A stretch of DNA of 64,000 nucleotides from the NCBI GenBank assembly GCA_949987705.1, contig OX465282.1, positions 93,732,070 to 93,796,069 on the forward strand. The letters are read 5' to 3'. This document shows positions 34,697-46,423 of the stretch, in pieces (the first letter of the stretch is position 1; each line of letters opens with the position of its first letter). The DNA comes from Thereva unica. Taxonomy: Eukaryota; Arthropoda; Insecta; Diptera; Therevidae. The notes beneath the pieces were generated by a model. It was given only the letters and a program-made list of their open reading frames with translations. It was not told the DNA's origin and did not search any database. A program made the position numbers and the translations under genes.

Positions 34697-35988
34697 AGCT
34701 TCAAGCATAAACTGACGATAAATGCCCAAATATATTAAAGATTTTTGTCAGTTTTCTTGGACTGCAGGAACAGATCATTGACCAACAGCTCGCGTTAAGG
34801 CATCTGGGAGTGATGAACAACCAGAGGATTAATTTTATAGCACAATTGGTGGGCATGGCGGATAAAGCTTCTGCTATTTGTGTAGCATTTCCAAGAATGC
34901 ATTCCAAAATGGGGGTTCCAACCGATCCGTCGCCTCTTGATGGGTAATCCTAGCTTTACCCAGTGCCAGTGTGGCCCGCAGTATTGAGCAAGAGGGCTAA
35001 CAGCAGAAAATGGAGGACCGCATACCGATGGCAAAAGATACGTGGTGCGATGTGCTTGGATTCCGTGTAGTCGTTTACAAATAACCAAAAAATCTAAGCG
35101 ATGAGTGCATGTATCTGCTGTGTGCTTTTTGTTTGGATATTTGAGACTATAGCAATACGGCAATGCAAAAGAGTTGGGTTGGAAGTAGACAAACTTATGC
35201 GTTGCGACCGTTCCGTTTACGTAACTATATGGCAGTTTGCAGTTGAATGCACGAACTTCATCTGTATCCAGCTTAAGCGTCCGTCGCGAGTACTGCACAT
35301 AGAGGACCATATCCAACGATGCGGCGTGCGTGGAAATTATACCCACAGACATATTGGCGAGAGAAGGCATTACGTCACTAAGATCCAGAATATGGGTCTG
35401 TAAAGTAAAGGCAAATGAAACAAGTCTGTAAGGAGGCGGTGGACCTCAGACTTATTCCAAACGTAGATGGCTTACGAGGAAGCGTGGGGAAGTAAGTTAC
35501 AATCTCTCGTTGTTCTTGAGTGGAAATAGAGGATATGGAAAATACTTCCCTCGTTTCAAACACGATGGCTTAGCGGTGATGACTAGGTATCCAGAATAAC
35601 GCAGAGCAAGATTTTTTTTATTTTGTGAATTTCAGCTAATAGGGGCCATTCTTTACACCACACGCTCAGTTACTCTCAAATCCCGAGAGGGGGGGGGAGT
35701 ACTACTACCTACCAAACCCATATTATCCGCATACCCCCATTGTGTCATAAAGTAAACTTAATCGTGGAATTTATCACAGTAATGTCCGTGATAGACTGGC
35801 AGTTTCGAAACCATTGTACACGAGGAAACTAGGGGACTGTACTCAAAAGCTACAGTTGTACTTAGAACCCGAGTATCATCATGATTTCGAAATCCGCTTC
35901 TACTGTATGGTATACCACGTTTGGAAGCAGCTTCAACACCAATTTCCAGTTGTGGAAATTAAAGGAAAGTACTATTTACAGTTCAATC
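34697..35988. other. Unassigned interval with uninterpreted ORFs
   Basis: The interval holds overlapping ORFs on both strands (191 codons on the minus strand at 34795-35370; 100 codons on + at 35101-35403; 80 codons on + at 35814-36056). None has a domain or motif I can recognise. The composition (about 45% GC) suggests transposon-derived sequence. A G9 run lies at about 35689-35697. Confidence 0.4.
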
Positions 35989-36026
35989 TCCGCCCTATGT
36001 CCCATGAGGGATTAAAGGAGCATAAA
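35989..36026 (+). repeat. 38-bp RTE 3'-end fragment
   Basis: TCCGCCCTATGTCCCATGAG-GGATTAAAGGAGCATAAA matches 28779-28816 of the RTE element with a couple of differences. The sequence before it is unrelated. Confidence 0.7.
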
Positions 36027-36219
36027 CAAACATATTTACAATTGTTTTACAGCTAATTGTTTTGGTTGTAAATTTTTTGATTCTGAAGTGAGTGGCTGCA
36101 GCAATAAAAACTTTACATTCAAAACTATTTTTTACTTTTTGGTTAATGTTAAAGTAAAAGTGTATTTTTAGGTTATTTATACTATTTATTTTTATTTTCT
36201 CCTTTTTATTCTATTATAT

Positions 36220-36420
36220 GTCTTGCGCCATTTCATGGTGGCGGCCATATTAGATTTGAAATTACGGCACACAGCTTACTGTATTCTACCTATCGTACTC
36301 TTTCATTTTATACCCATGTCGTGGGCTCGGTGGAACACAATTGCTAAAATCGGCCGTCATCGTGGAACCACTTTCTTGGTATTTTTTACAAAATGGTTAG
36401 ATTGCATTTAGTACTTATAA
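36220..36420 (+). repeat. Relative of the tandem-unit repeat at 46424
   Basis: GCTTACTGTATTCTACCTATCGTACTCTTTCAT-TTTATACCCATGTCG-GGG is diverged from GCTTATTGTATTCTACTTAT-TATACCCTTTCATTTGATAC-CCATGTCGAGGG at 46610-46660. It follows a GGTGGCGGCCAT motif, as in the other members. It is a single degraded unit. Confidence 0.6.
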
Positions 36421-36899
36421 ATGATAAGTTGAACTCAGATTGATCCCTAGTCCAACTACATGTAGACGGGAGTCAAATTGAGTTAGGGTTGACTGAGCTC
36501 GATTTAGCTCTGCTACCTGAATTGAGGTAAAATTACGCATTCCGGACGGAATTATGCGTTCAGTAGTGGAGTAGTTGAATTTAGTTGACAGCAGCATCTC
36601 TGTGTTTTGTTTGTCTTTTTTTTTATAAAGCACTGTCTTTATTTATTTTTAACTCAACCTCAACTCAACTATTCAACTCATCATGTATACATACTAATTA
36701 TCACGCGAACTATGTATTTGGGTAAAATTTTAAGTTGATCGGTTATATTTTTTACTTTTCAGTCTATTATAAGTCTTCTGCAGTTTTGTGTTGGCCGCCA
36801 TTTTGAACTTTGAGGAAAAATCCCTAGCTACGTCAATATACTAGGCATAAAATATAAAACATGACTTCAGCAAAATGGCGTAATTAAGAAGTAAAATTT
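36421..36899. other. Interval with TCAACTC-type words
   Basis: The 20-mer AACTCAACCTCAACTCAACT (36651-36670) is identical to 23464-23483 in the nested TA-flanked element. GTTGAACTCAG/GAGTTAGGGTTGA words occur at 36432-36490. It may be a degraded relative of that element (about 36430-36690). Near 36800 is a GGCCGCCATTTTGAA motif like that of the tandem-unit repeats. Confidence 0.5.
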
Positions 36900-39270
36900 T
36901 AAATATTACCAAATAGTGCGAAGTAAAAATATAAAGAAAAAACAAATACCAACTATAATTTTTATATTGTAATCATCACAATTTGGATAATAATGTATCT
37001 ATTTAAAGATGGGAGGAATATACTATTTAATATTAATAAATGTTATTTATTATTTTTTTTCATCTTATGCGATTTGATGATTGTGCGCTACATCTTTTTA
37101 CTACTCCTAGCACGCTAGAAATGTATTTTTAATCAATCGCTTGGAAGAGAAAAAAAATTATGTAATATTATTATTTTGTTTTTTTTTTTTTTCAAATTTA
37201 TTTTGATGTTTACTTTATATGTATATGTATTATACTCCCCCAGGTTAAGCCTATCAAATAAAACGGATGTTACTTTTATTTTAATTACCATATGTTTTTT
37301 TTATTTTTTTTTATAATAAGTGGAAATCACACCGTATTTAATACGCAACTGAAAACTGAAATATCTAAAAAAATATTCATTTTTTTTCTTGTTTTTATAT
37401 ATAATATATATAATATTTATATACCTAGTCTATAGCTTAGTTTAGATTTTTACTAAACTACATTTTTAAAGTGTAAATAAATTTATTGGTACTTTTTTTA
37501 GTTAGCTACTTTTTTTCATTTTCTGTTTTTCTTTCTTTTATTCTTGTTTATATTACAATATTATATTTTTACTTATTTATTTTTTTTTGTTTTTGTTTTT
37601 TTGTTTGTTTTAAATATGTATATTTCGAAATAACTTTTAAACTTATGCTTATTTGAAAGCACTAATCTTTTCTTTGAAACATTAGTTTTATTCCCAATTT
37701 ATGGTTGGGGAATAAAAAAGATATCGGACGCGTAATATTGAATTTTTTTATATCTTATTATTTATCTTCAATCTAGTTATTTATTTATTTTTTTTTTTTG
37801 TTTTGTTACACTTTTTTTTAAATTTAAATTTTTTACTTCTTAATGGTTTTCTTTTGGCTATGCGTAAGCCTTTTGAAGTTTTTTTATATTTCTTCTGTTG
37901 CGACGATTTTTAAGTTATCGGCTATAATTTATTTATTATTTTATTTATTTTATTTATTTATTTATTTTTTTTTTGATATGATCAAGGAATCGATTAACCA
38001 TAAAACTATCCTGCACTCTAGCTTCTGAAACGAAAAAAATTTGATATAAATCTGAATTGGCAACATATTTACTTAATTATTTTTCTTTTAATTATTTTTT
38101 GTATTTTTTTTTAGTAAATGTATTTGTAGTATTTATTTTCTCATAAGATTTTTTATTGTTAAATAAAAAAAAACTTTCTTGCGATTTATTCGTTTTTTTT
38201 CTCTTGAATAAAAATAAAAGTAAATTAAATAAAATATTTTTTATTAATCTATAAAAATCAGCCAATGAGAAAAATTTATTTTTTGTGTGTATGTGTGTTT
38301 TTATGTGTTAATATTCGAATTGTATTTCATTAAATTCACGTTTGTGTACATGGCCAAAATCCTAAAAAAAATTTTTGTGTATGGAAAAATGTTATTAAAT
38401 TGTGTGTGTGCAAAAAATGATTTTAGATTTAATATTTTGTTTTGTTTTTTTAATGTTATTTTCAAATAGGATTTTGTTCTACATAAACTTCTTGTTGTTT
38501 TTGTTTTTTTTTTGTTATTATTTTTATTATTCGGGTGTATGTGTGTTGTGTTTTTCCCCCAAGGAATAAATTTTTTTTAGGTACGTAATTTTTTCTCAGT
38601 GTTTTTAAATTTTTATTTTTATTTACTTTTTTTTTCTTAAAATTTTTGCTAAAATATAATTTATTATAATTTTTTTTTTAAATATTTTTCACGACATCAA
38701 ACTTTGACACAAGTCACATTAAAACAAACGAACTGTACAGGACACAAATTTGTATGTTATTTTTTGTTTACTTTTTTTTTTAATTATTTTTATTTTATTT
38801 ATTTTTATTTTTTTTACAATCAAATCACAGCCCATTTGCGGAATATAATAATGACTTAAATGTCATTTTTGAATTTTTTTTCAATAAGAATTTTTATTTT
38901 CTTAAAAATGTGTTTTCATTTTTTTTTCATTTACAGGGAAAAAAGTGCACTAAAATTGTTATTTATAAATTAAAAAAAGAATTTTTCTTTTTCGATATAT
39001 AAGTAAATAATATAAATTAAAAGATTGTGCCATCTTTTATATTTATGTTTTTTTTTGTTATTTAAATGAAAATAAATTATGATGGGTTCAGATTAATTAT
39101 TTTGTACAATTTTAATTAAAGCAATGTTTTTTTTTGAAATCGTTTTTGTTTTATGAAAAATAATATTTCAAATAATAATTGTCCTTTTTATTATTTTATT
39201 TTTGTTAAGCTGGCCTAATGAGAAATTTGTTTGCTCTTTCGTAATTGTTTAATTAAAATTATAAAATTGT
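36900..39270. other. AT-rich, T-biased island E
   Basis: Gene-free, very AT-rich sequence with long T runs on the + strand (for example 37176-37192, 37786-37799 and 38502-38516) and TTTA repeats (about 37928-37975). No gene, RNA or transposon end was recognised. Confidence 0.6.
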
Positions 39271-39272
39271 TT

Positions 39273-39743
39273 ACGGCAAAAGCTCAATTTCGGCCTGCGT
39301 TCGTGTAGTATTGAGAAATTTTCGTGAGGGACTGCAAAAAGCTTGCCGTTAGCTGCATCTCCACGTTCACATGGGTGCATCTATTGGTTGTCAAAAATCA
39401 GCTGTTTTGTGATTTTAAAAAAGTAAAAAGGGAAATAGATTACTTTAGAAATAAAAAATATTATGTTAGCGATTAATGTTGATGTTTAAATGTGAAATGT
39501 TGATGTTAAAACACTTTAAATATCGCTGGTATAATCAACTTGCGGCGCAAAGTTCTGTGATTTTGCAGCACGTTCACATGGGCTGCATGCCGAACGGCAA
39601 AAGCTCGAATTCAGTTTCGCGATTTTGCCGCATGGATAAGAGATTTCCTCTCTGCATGATTTTTGCATCAATGCTGTGTAAGAAAGCATGTGTCGAGAGA
39701 GATATTTTTTCCTGGTCAATCAGAGAGCATTAAGAGCTTTTGC
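39273..39743. repeat. Possible MITE with GGCAAAAGCTC termini
   Basis: GGCAAAAGCTC at the left (near 39275) and GAGCTTTTGCC at the right (near 39733) are an 11-bp perfect inverted pair about 470 bp apart. GGCAAAAGCTCGAATT also occurs internally near 39596, and CACGTTCACATGGG is repeated (39362 and 39570). No target duplication was confirmed. Confidence 0.5.
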
Positions 39744-40513
39744 CATGAAACTTTGCTCATGAAACTTTTGCACTCTATACGGAACTTGATCTGCACTGCA
39801 CCTAGCCAATATTTTAGCTAAGTATAATGGAGACATACCAGACACCCAAGAGATATGCGTTTGTCAAGGAATTGCATCTTTGCAAAAAAAACTGATTATG
39901 ACGTATATTAGGAAGAGCTGACTTATGAGGCACTATATGCTCGGTGGAACTTTTCTGGTGAATAAACCCACCATTATTATAACCTTCAATCCAGTAACAA
40001 AAGACTATACAGTTTTCACATGCGGCGCAAATTCAACATTGACTCCATAGATGTTCACTCAAGAACAGAAGATTCCTCGTACGTCGAAAAAGAAAAAGCC
40101 TTAGAAGTAGCCGAAAGAGAACCTATTTACTGGCTCAGGTATGATGTAATAATAATCCTGGGGTTGGATTCCGCAAGCGTGTAGGGTTTTGATTTTGCAA
40201 CTATAGACATTAGTATTCACAGTAAAAACGCACGTGAATTAAGTGGTGAAAAATGAAAGTGGAAGTGAGGAGCAAACATCAAATTCAGCTCCGTAAGCTT
40301 GAACTTACAGTACTCACAGTATGTGCAAATCTTTTGACTAGCATTTTTTTATTGTTGAAGTTAAAATAGGTTAGGAGCTCATATATAGGGAGAATGTGGG
40401 CACCTACAGCTTACTAGCATCCAAATAGACCACTTGTGAATAAACCGGCACCACATTTAATTATGATGACTGAACGAGCTTTCCGAGGTGCTAAATTCGA
40501 CTCGGTTTACTAA
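39744..40513. other. Unassigned interval
   Basis: No domain, terminus or RNA gene was recognised. Confidence 0.4.
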
Positions 40514-40870
40514 AGGTACCTTTACATTATATGACTTGTCATATGACTTTACTGTCAATGAAGTCAAACCTAACAATGACATTTGTTTTTGACATGACAT
40601 ACGACATTCTGTCAAATTTTGTTTTGAATATTTTCTGTTTTGACTTGATTTATCATATGATTTTTCTATCAAAATTACAATTTGATAATCTATCTTGCTT
40701 CGTATTGTGTTCACAGTAAATTTTGACAAGTCATAACAGAAATATTCAAAGCAAATTTTGACAGATAGTCGTATGACATGTCAAAAACAAATGTCATTTG
40801 ACATTTAATGTTAGCTTTGACTTTATTGACAGTAAAGTCATATGACAAGTCATATAATGTAAAGGTGCCT
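40514..40870. mobile_element. 357-bp foldback MITE with TAA target duplication
   Basis: The left end AGGTACCTTTACATTATATG-ACTTGTCATATGACTTTACT-GTCAAT and the right end ATTGACAGTAAAGTCATATG-ACAAGTCATATAATGTAAAG-GTGCCT are reverse complements over more than 45 bp. Pairing continues inwards (AAACCTAAC/GTTAGCTTT, ACAATGACATTTGTTTTTGA with its complement), so almost all of it can fold into one hairpin. TAA flanks both sides (40511-40513 and 40871-40873). The TIR and TAA fit a PIF/Harbinger-type MITE. Confidence 0.9.
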
Positions 40871-41533
40871 TAAGCTGACCTCAATGAAGAAAGGGTAAGT
40901 CTGAAATGCTGGTCGTCAACTCCTGCGCAGACCTTACAAATATTCTAGCAGTATTAGCTAACTCCATATTAGGTAGAAGCTGTATAAATCAGAAAGACTG
41001 GTTCGACCATGAAGACTAGGGCACACGAAAAAGACAAAAAAGAAGTCTGGAAGAAGAATAACGTTTGTGAACTAGAACAGCACACAGAGCGAAGAGCGAT
41101 GCACTTACAAGATTCGCAACTCATCAGACAAGTTCTTTTCACCGGAAATGTAAGGATCTAATAATTCAAAGGGAAACTGCCAGTACTGTGGAAGCGCGGT
41201 GATATTCTCAGCACAGTCAAGGATACTTCCCGTGCAATTTGGAATGTTCTAAAAGAAAAAATTGCACTAGGAAGTGGTTTTACATGCAACAGAGGATCAG
41301 TCGGTCAGAAATGGTATTGTTCCCTACACGTTGGTGTGTTCGTTATAGACGCGAAAACGCAAGGATTCTAGAGACGCTACAGAAGATGTAATATCTTCCG
41401 AGAAAAAACCTAGAGTACAAAAAATTTACTCAAATTTTGAAGATTTGTTTCATTTGAAGTGAGTATTGAAATATTTGACGATTTGTGGAAACGTTTATAT
41501 CACAACTAGAGAAGATGAGAATATCGACCGAGT
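40871..41533. other. Unassigned interval
   Basis: Mixed-composition sequence with no recognised domain. It may belong to the degraded element that follows. Confidence 0.4.
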
Positions 41534-42164
41534 TTGAGAAAGTTTACGAAGCTACAATTGACGCGCAGCAGTGCTAGGTTCGAAGTTTTCAGTCGCACCA
41601 AAAGCGGGAAAAATATAGAAAAGAACCCAAAACGAATGCCACTATGCAGTGCTGCATGCCAAAAAAAAATCTCTGAAAAAATTATTTCGCAGTGGTTGAT
41701 ATTATGGCAATCTTTGACAATTGAAAATGTTCTTTTGGTAGCTTTTCATGAGAAAGACATTCCGAACTCAGCTTATATTCCACAATTATTGGAGCCTTAT
41801 CTGATGCCTTTGATGTGGACATCTTAGAACACAGCCCAAGATGTTGCCGAGTATGAATCTTGTCTAGATTACGCCGAATTGTTTGCCAAAGAATAAAGAT
41901 AAGATAAGATTTATTTTTTAGCAAGTAATTCTACTACTTATACTCATGCTACTATTCCAGCATCAGCAGGTACAGCAGAATGCTTATTTACGGAGTTTAA
42001 AAACGTATCGCATTATGTTTGTTCATACTCGTATTGATGGCAAAGCAAAGAGACACCTCCATCTACAAGAAATAATGCGGGAGTCTGTTCAACAAATGGA
42101 TACAGAAAAGCTGTCTTCGGTAAAGTGTAGCCCTGTAACATATGTCCAAATTTGGTTTGGTTAG
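41534..42164 (+). pseudogene. Possible degraded transposase C-terminus (uncertain)
   Basis: Two short + strand frames (41534-41827 and 41946-42164) occur close together. Between them the sequence reads IPASAGTAECLFTEFKN, and in the shifted frame SLKTYRIMFVHTRIDG. This is faintly like the hAT C-terminal pattern (P-A-S-x-x-x-x-E-R-x-F-S, then LK-T-Y/W). The match is weak, with several frame changes. It could equally be unrelated repeat sequence. Confidence 0.25.
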
Positions 42165-42750
42165 CTCACCCTTGAAAATAATCGTTCCGATGCCCCTGAA
42201 CACTTTTATTAATTGCTAAATGACAAACTTACTTAGAAGTTGGAGGCCCTAATAATGTTTTATGATGGTTTTTCTGCGACATCATAAAACTTAAAAGTTA
42301 GCAAACCCACAAACCGGGTCGAAAACAAGAAGGTATTGGCCGCAGATAGCATCCGTGCAGGGCTGCGGTTTTATCTACTTTATCCGCTGCGGCTTTATCA
42401 CAGCGAAATAGAATGAAAAATGTTCAGTCTCAAAGCTTAATCATTTTTTATAGTTCTTAACGTAGCCTATGGTTAGGATAGTTGGTGTGGAAGTCTGCAA
42501 AGGCATGCAAGAGCTCGTCATCTCTAATATACTGACATGAGGTTGAGTAGGAAAAGGTGGTCCGAGATTCGGATGTGACATCAACAAGCATTGTTAAGAA
42601 GCTAAATGAGACAGCATGAGGGGCTGGAGATTTAACACCGATACTGAGCGGTGTAGCCAAACTCATCGTTTTCTTGAAAAGTGTATCAGTTACCTTCAGG
42701 AAGCGTCATCGACTAAGTTAATGATTGTTTTTAAAGCTTCCTTCAAATTC
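42165..42750. other. Unassigned interval
   Basis: No gene or terminus was recognised. Confidence 0.4.
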
Positions 42751-43386
42751 GCCTCAGGGGTTTCACTTAACGATTGTCGGCATCCTGGCCCAAAGTAACA
42801 GTGAGATCTTTGGACGATTGTATTGCGATATATCCATATGTTCCACCATATCCTTTTACTTAATGAAGAAACTAATTTTCAACGGATTGTATAGTGAGAC
42901 ACACCAATCGCTCCAACAGAGGACTACAAACTAGTCTCGGGGACTTATAGTACTCATCTGCCCGTTCTCGGTTTGCCGAACATAACGACAGATACTCTTG
43001 ATTATCAACAGGAATATACTACAGAATCGGGAGTCCTACTGCATCTATCTTATGTCGACTTTGCGTTCGCCTCAGGGGTTTCACTTAACGATTGTCGGCA
43101 TCCTGGCCCAAAGTAACAGTGAGATCTTTGGACGATTGTATTGCGATATATCCATATGTTCCACCATATCCTTATACTTCATGAAGAAACTAATTTTCAA
43201 CGGATAGTATAGTGAGACACACCAATCGCTCCAACAGAGGACTACAAACTAGTCCCGGGGACTTATAGTACTCATCTGCCCGTTCTCGGTTTGCCGAACA
43301 TAACGACAGATACTCTTGATTATCAACAGGAATATACTACAGAATCGGGAGTCCTACTGCATCTATCTTATGTCGACTTTGCGTTT
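42751..43386 (+). repeat. Direct tandem duplication, 2 x 318 bp
   Basis: GCCTCAGGGGTTTCACTTAA starts at 42751 and again at 43069. The first copy runs to 43068 and the second to about 43386, and they differ at only a handful of positions (such as TTTTACTTAATG against TTATACTTCATG, and TCTCGGGG against TCCCGGGG). The unit has no recognised coding potential; the two overlapping ORFs (42725-42934 and 42998-43207) arise from the duplication. Confidence 0.95.
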
Positions 43387-44229
43387 TTCAGTGGTTATGA
43401 TGTTTGATTAACATCAGAAAACGCAATTAACTAAACCAAATTCTTGAAAGAGGCGAATCAACTCTTCGAAAGCGGGTAGCGAACAAAGCAGAGCTACTGC
43501 AATGTATCCCAGATCAAAACAAAGAAGTTTATACTACTGCACGATAATTAAAGCAAAAAATGCACATGGTGCCTTCGTCGTTTTATGTACATGGTGCCTT
43601 CGTCGTGGCAATCTAAAATTTATCCCGATGTTCACATTGGTAGTGGATCATTATTTGGAAGTAGTACACATTCCTTGGGTTAGTAATAGAAGCCGATAAC
43701 AGCGTGGAAGTGAAAATAGGCGAACGGTTGCTGAAAGTCTACAAAGTCTTTGATAGTCTACCGAGACTCTTAAAATCCAAGCGTCTGACCATAAAATCCC
43801 AAAGTCTGATGTATAGAAGGTGGTGGATTCACCAATCAATACGCTCTGAGATTTAGGTGTTTACTAGAGAGCACTCTGCCATGTTCGAAGGATATCTTTC
43901 GAAGAATTGTTGAGCGCTAATGTGATAGAGACTCTATAATAAAGGGGTCTACCACTTATTTGCCGATGATGTCGTAAAAAGAACAAAGCTGGGTAGGTTT
44001 CGGTGGGATAGACTTCTAAGTCGTAGAAGAGAAACGGATGCTACTTGGAGAGTCTTTTGTCGTTTGTTCTAGTTCTACACCCGAAGGATGTCGTAATAAA
44101 GAATGCCCAGTCTTTTGCGATACTAACCGTAATGACTTCGAGACCGGTGAAGATCACCTGTAAGAGGCCTGTAGAGCCGAATAAGTAAACACTTGTAAAT
44201 TAAGGCGACTGTTGATGAATTTGTTTAAA
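43387..44229. other. Unassigned interval
   Basis: Contains a short direct repeat, GCACATGGTGCCTTCGTCGT and TACATGGTGCCTTCGTCGT (43561 and 43588). No domain was recognised. Confidence 0.4.
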
Positions 44230-46140
44230 ACAATTACAATGTGGCAAGAAAATTACGCTTACTTTATTTATCTTTTTAAATTGAACCTAAAATGTTTAAA
44301 TCAAATTCTAATTTTGCTATTAACACAAAAGTGTAAAATTTAAAATTAATTAAACTAAAAAAAATATCGGAAATAGTTACTATTATTTCTCACTAGGCGG
44401 ACTGCGTAGAGTTTGTATAATTTCAGTTGATTTACGTTCGAGATTTGTTTTTTTTTATTTTTTTTTTAAATAAATCCGTAGTACCCATAATACTAAATTT
44501 ACCTTCAACTAACGTATACGGTATTTTATTAAACTGACTAAACTTTTAAATGTTGCCAATTCATATTTTTTATCATTAAATTCAAACAAAAAAAAAATAA
44601 AAAGAGACTAAATAATAATTATAATTAAATAAAATTAAAATATTCTGTACATAATTGTTTTACTACATGTTTTCTTGTTCATTCCTATAGAATTCTAAAA
44701 AAAATCCTTTTCTTTCTTAGTTGAAATTTAAAAACAAAAATATAAATTATTTAAATTAATTTTTTAATTGTATTTTTTTTTATTATAGTGCCATCTATCA
44801 AAAATTATCTTTTGTTATTTGTTAGTTTCTTTTTAATTTTTTGTTTTAATATTTACTATCTTACAAAATGTATATCTACAATTGTTATTTTTTTTTATTA
44901 TTTATAATTTATTTATAAAATTTCATTATTTTATTAATTAATTAATATTAATTTTTGGCTGACCTTAGCTGTAGATTTTTTTCATTTTTTTAAATATTTT
45001 CATTTTGTACATTATTTTGCTAATTTCACTTTTTTCTCCGAACTCATGAAATAAATATATATGTAACAAAAAAATTGTTTGTTTTTTATATTATGTATAT
45101 ATATATAAACAAAATTAAAAAAAAATCAAAAACACAATAATTTTGATGAAAATAATGAATTAATAATAATAAATATATAATATATATCATATATAAAAAT
45201 ACTTAATAAGAGAGATAATAATGTTTTTCTTTTTTTTGTTTTAAAGTTGTATAAGTGTATAATGCAATTTTTTTTATGTATATTTTTTAATAATTTAATT
45301 TATATTCATTTGGTTTAGTTATGAATTCATTTTGTTTCTTTTCTCTTAAGAATACCTACGTTGAACGAAGCATATATATCATATAAATATTTTCTCATTT
45401 TTTGTTTACTTTTGTTTTTTTTTAATATAAATTAATTCTAACTAGTATACTAAGAATAATATGGGCATTGAAAAAACAATACAAAATAGTCAATTACTTA
45501 AACAGAATAAAAATTTTATCTTATAATTCATATTTTTTTTCCTTTTTTTTGTTTTGCAAATATGGCAAAATGCGCTAAAATTTCTTAAACGTTTCTTTAT
45601 GATAGAGTAGTATTTTCTAAGACTTTTTGGGTTTTTTCTTTAATAATAATATTTTCAAATTTTCAGTCAATGCCACATATTTCAAAATTAATATTTATTT
45701 CGTCATTAAATTCGGGAATATTATTTTTTTTGTTACTTTTTATTTAACGTATCGCAGATTGAGAATTGTCGCGATTTATTTATTTATTTTTTAATAGAGA
45801 ACTCTTTGCTGTTGCAAGTATTCTCATCATAACATAAAGGATGAGAATAACTCTCCAATTTAAGTACGTTTTAGATTTGGCATTCAAATTTGAAGAAGTT
45901 TTGATTTAGCTCTGGAGAGAAATCTGAAATGTTATAAAAAATTTGTATTATAATTATTGTTAATGATAATTTAAAAAATAATGAAAGCAGAAAGATGGGA
46001 TTTGATAATAATTGTGATAGAAATAACTAAAACAAAAAGTTTTTAAATTGAATGATCCACAATACATTAAATCCATAGATTTTATAAGAAGACCGTAATA
46101 ATTTACATTTAATTGGTTTTTTTTCGCGAGATCCTGAAAG
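44230..46140. other. AT-rich, T-biased island F
   Basis: Gene-free, very AT-rich sequence. T runs on the + strand are frequent, though A runs are somewhat more common here than in islands A-E (for example 44588-44600 and 45117-45125). No gene, RNA or transposon end was recognised. Confidence 0.6.
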
Positions 46141-46423
46141 ATCACAGCAAGAAGTCTGCTAATTGATCTATTGCTAACCTCTCATTCATCGTGACCACTG
46201 ACTGGACAGCACCAATTTCACATACTAATATTCCATCTTAATCAACCTAGGTCCAAAGAGAACTCTCTGCAGTTATGGGAACTGCATTATCCTTTGCTTT
46301 CAAATATGTAGCTCGCTAAGGTCTGTTTTATCTCGGAATAATAGCACCAACTCTGTCGCTTTCTGCATCACTAGATTTTATGGCGGAAGCCCGTTTGTTC
46401 CCCATTGTATCAAATCTTAATAT
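46141..46423. other. Unassigned short interval
   Basis: Mixed-composition sequence between island F and the next repeat. Nothing was recognised. Confidence 0.4.

Noticed and set aside
34795..35370. 191-codon minus-strand ORF
   Set aside because: No motif, domain or hydrophobic segment was recognised, and other frames in the same interval are similarly open. It is kept only as unassigned sequence.
42725..43207. Two related ORFs of 69 codons
   Set aside because: Their similarity is the direct result of the 318-bp tandem duplication, not of two genes.
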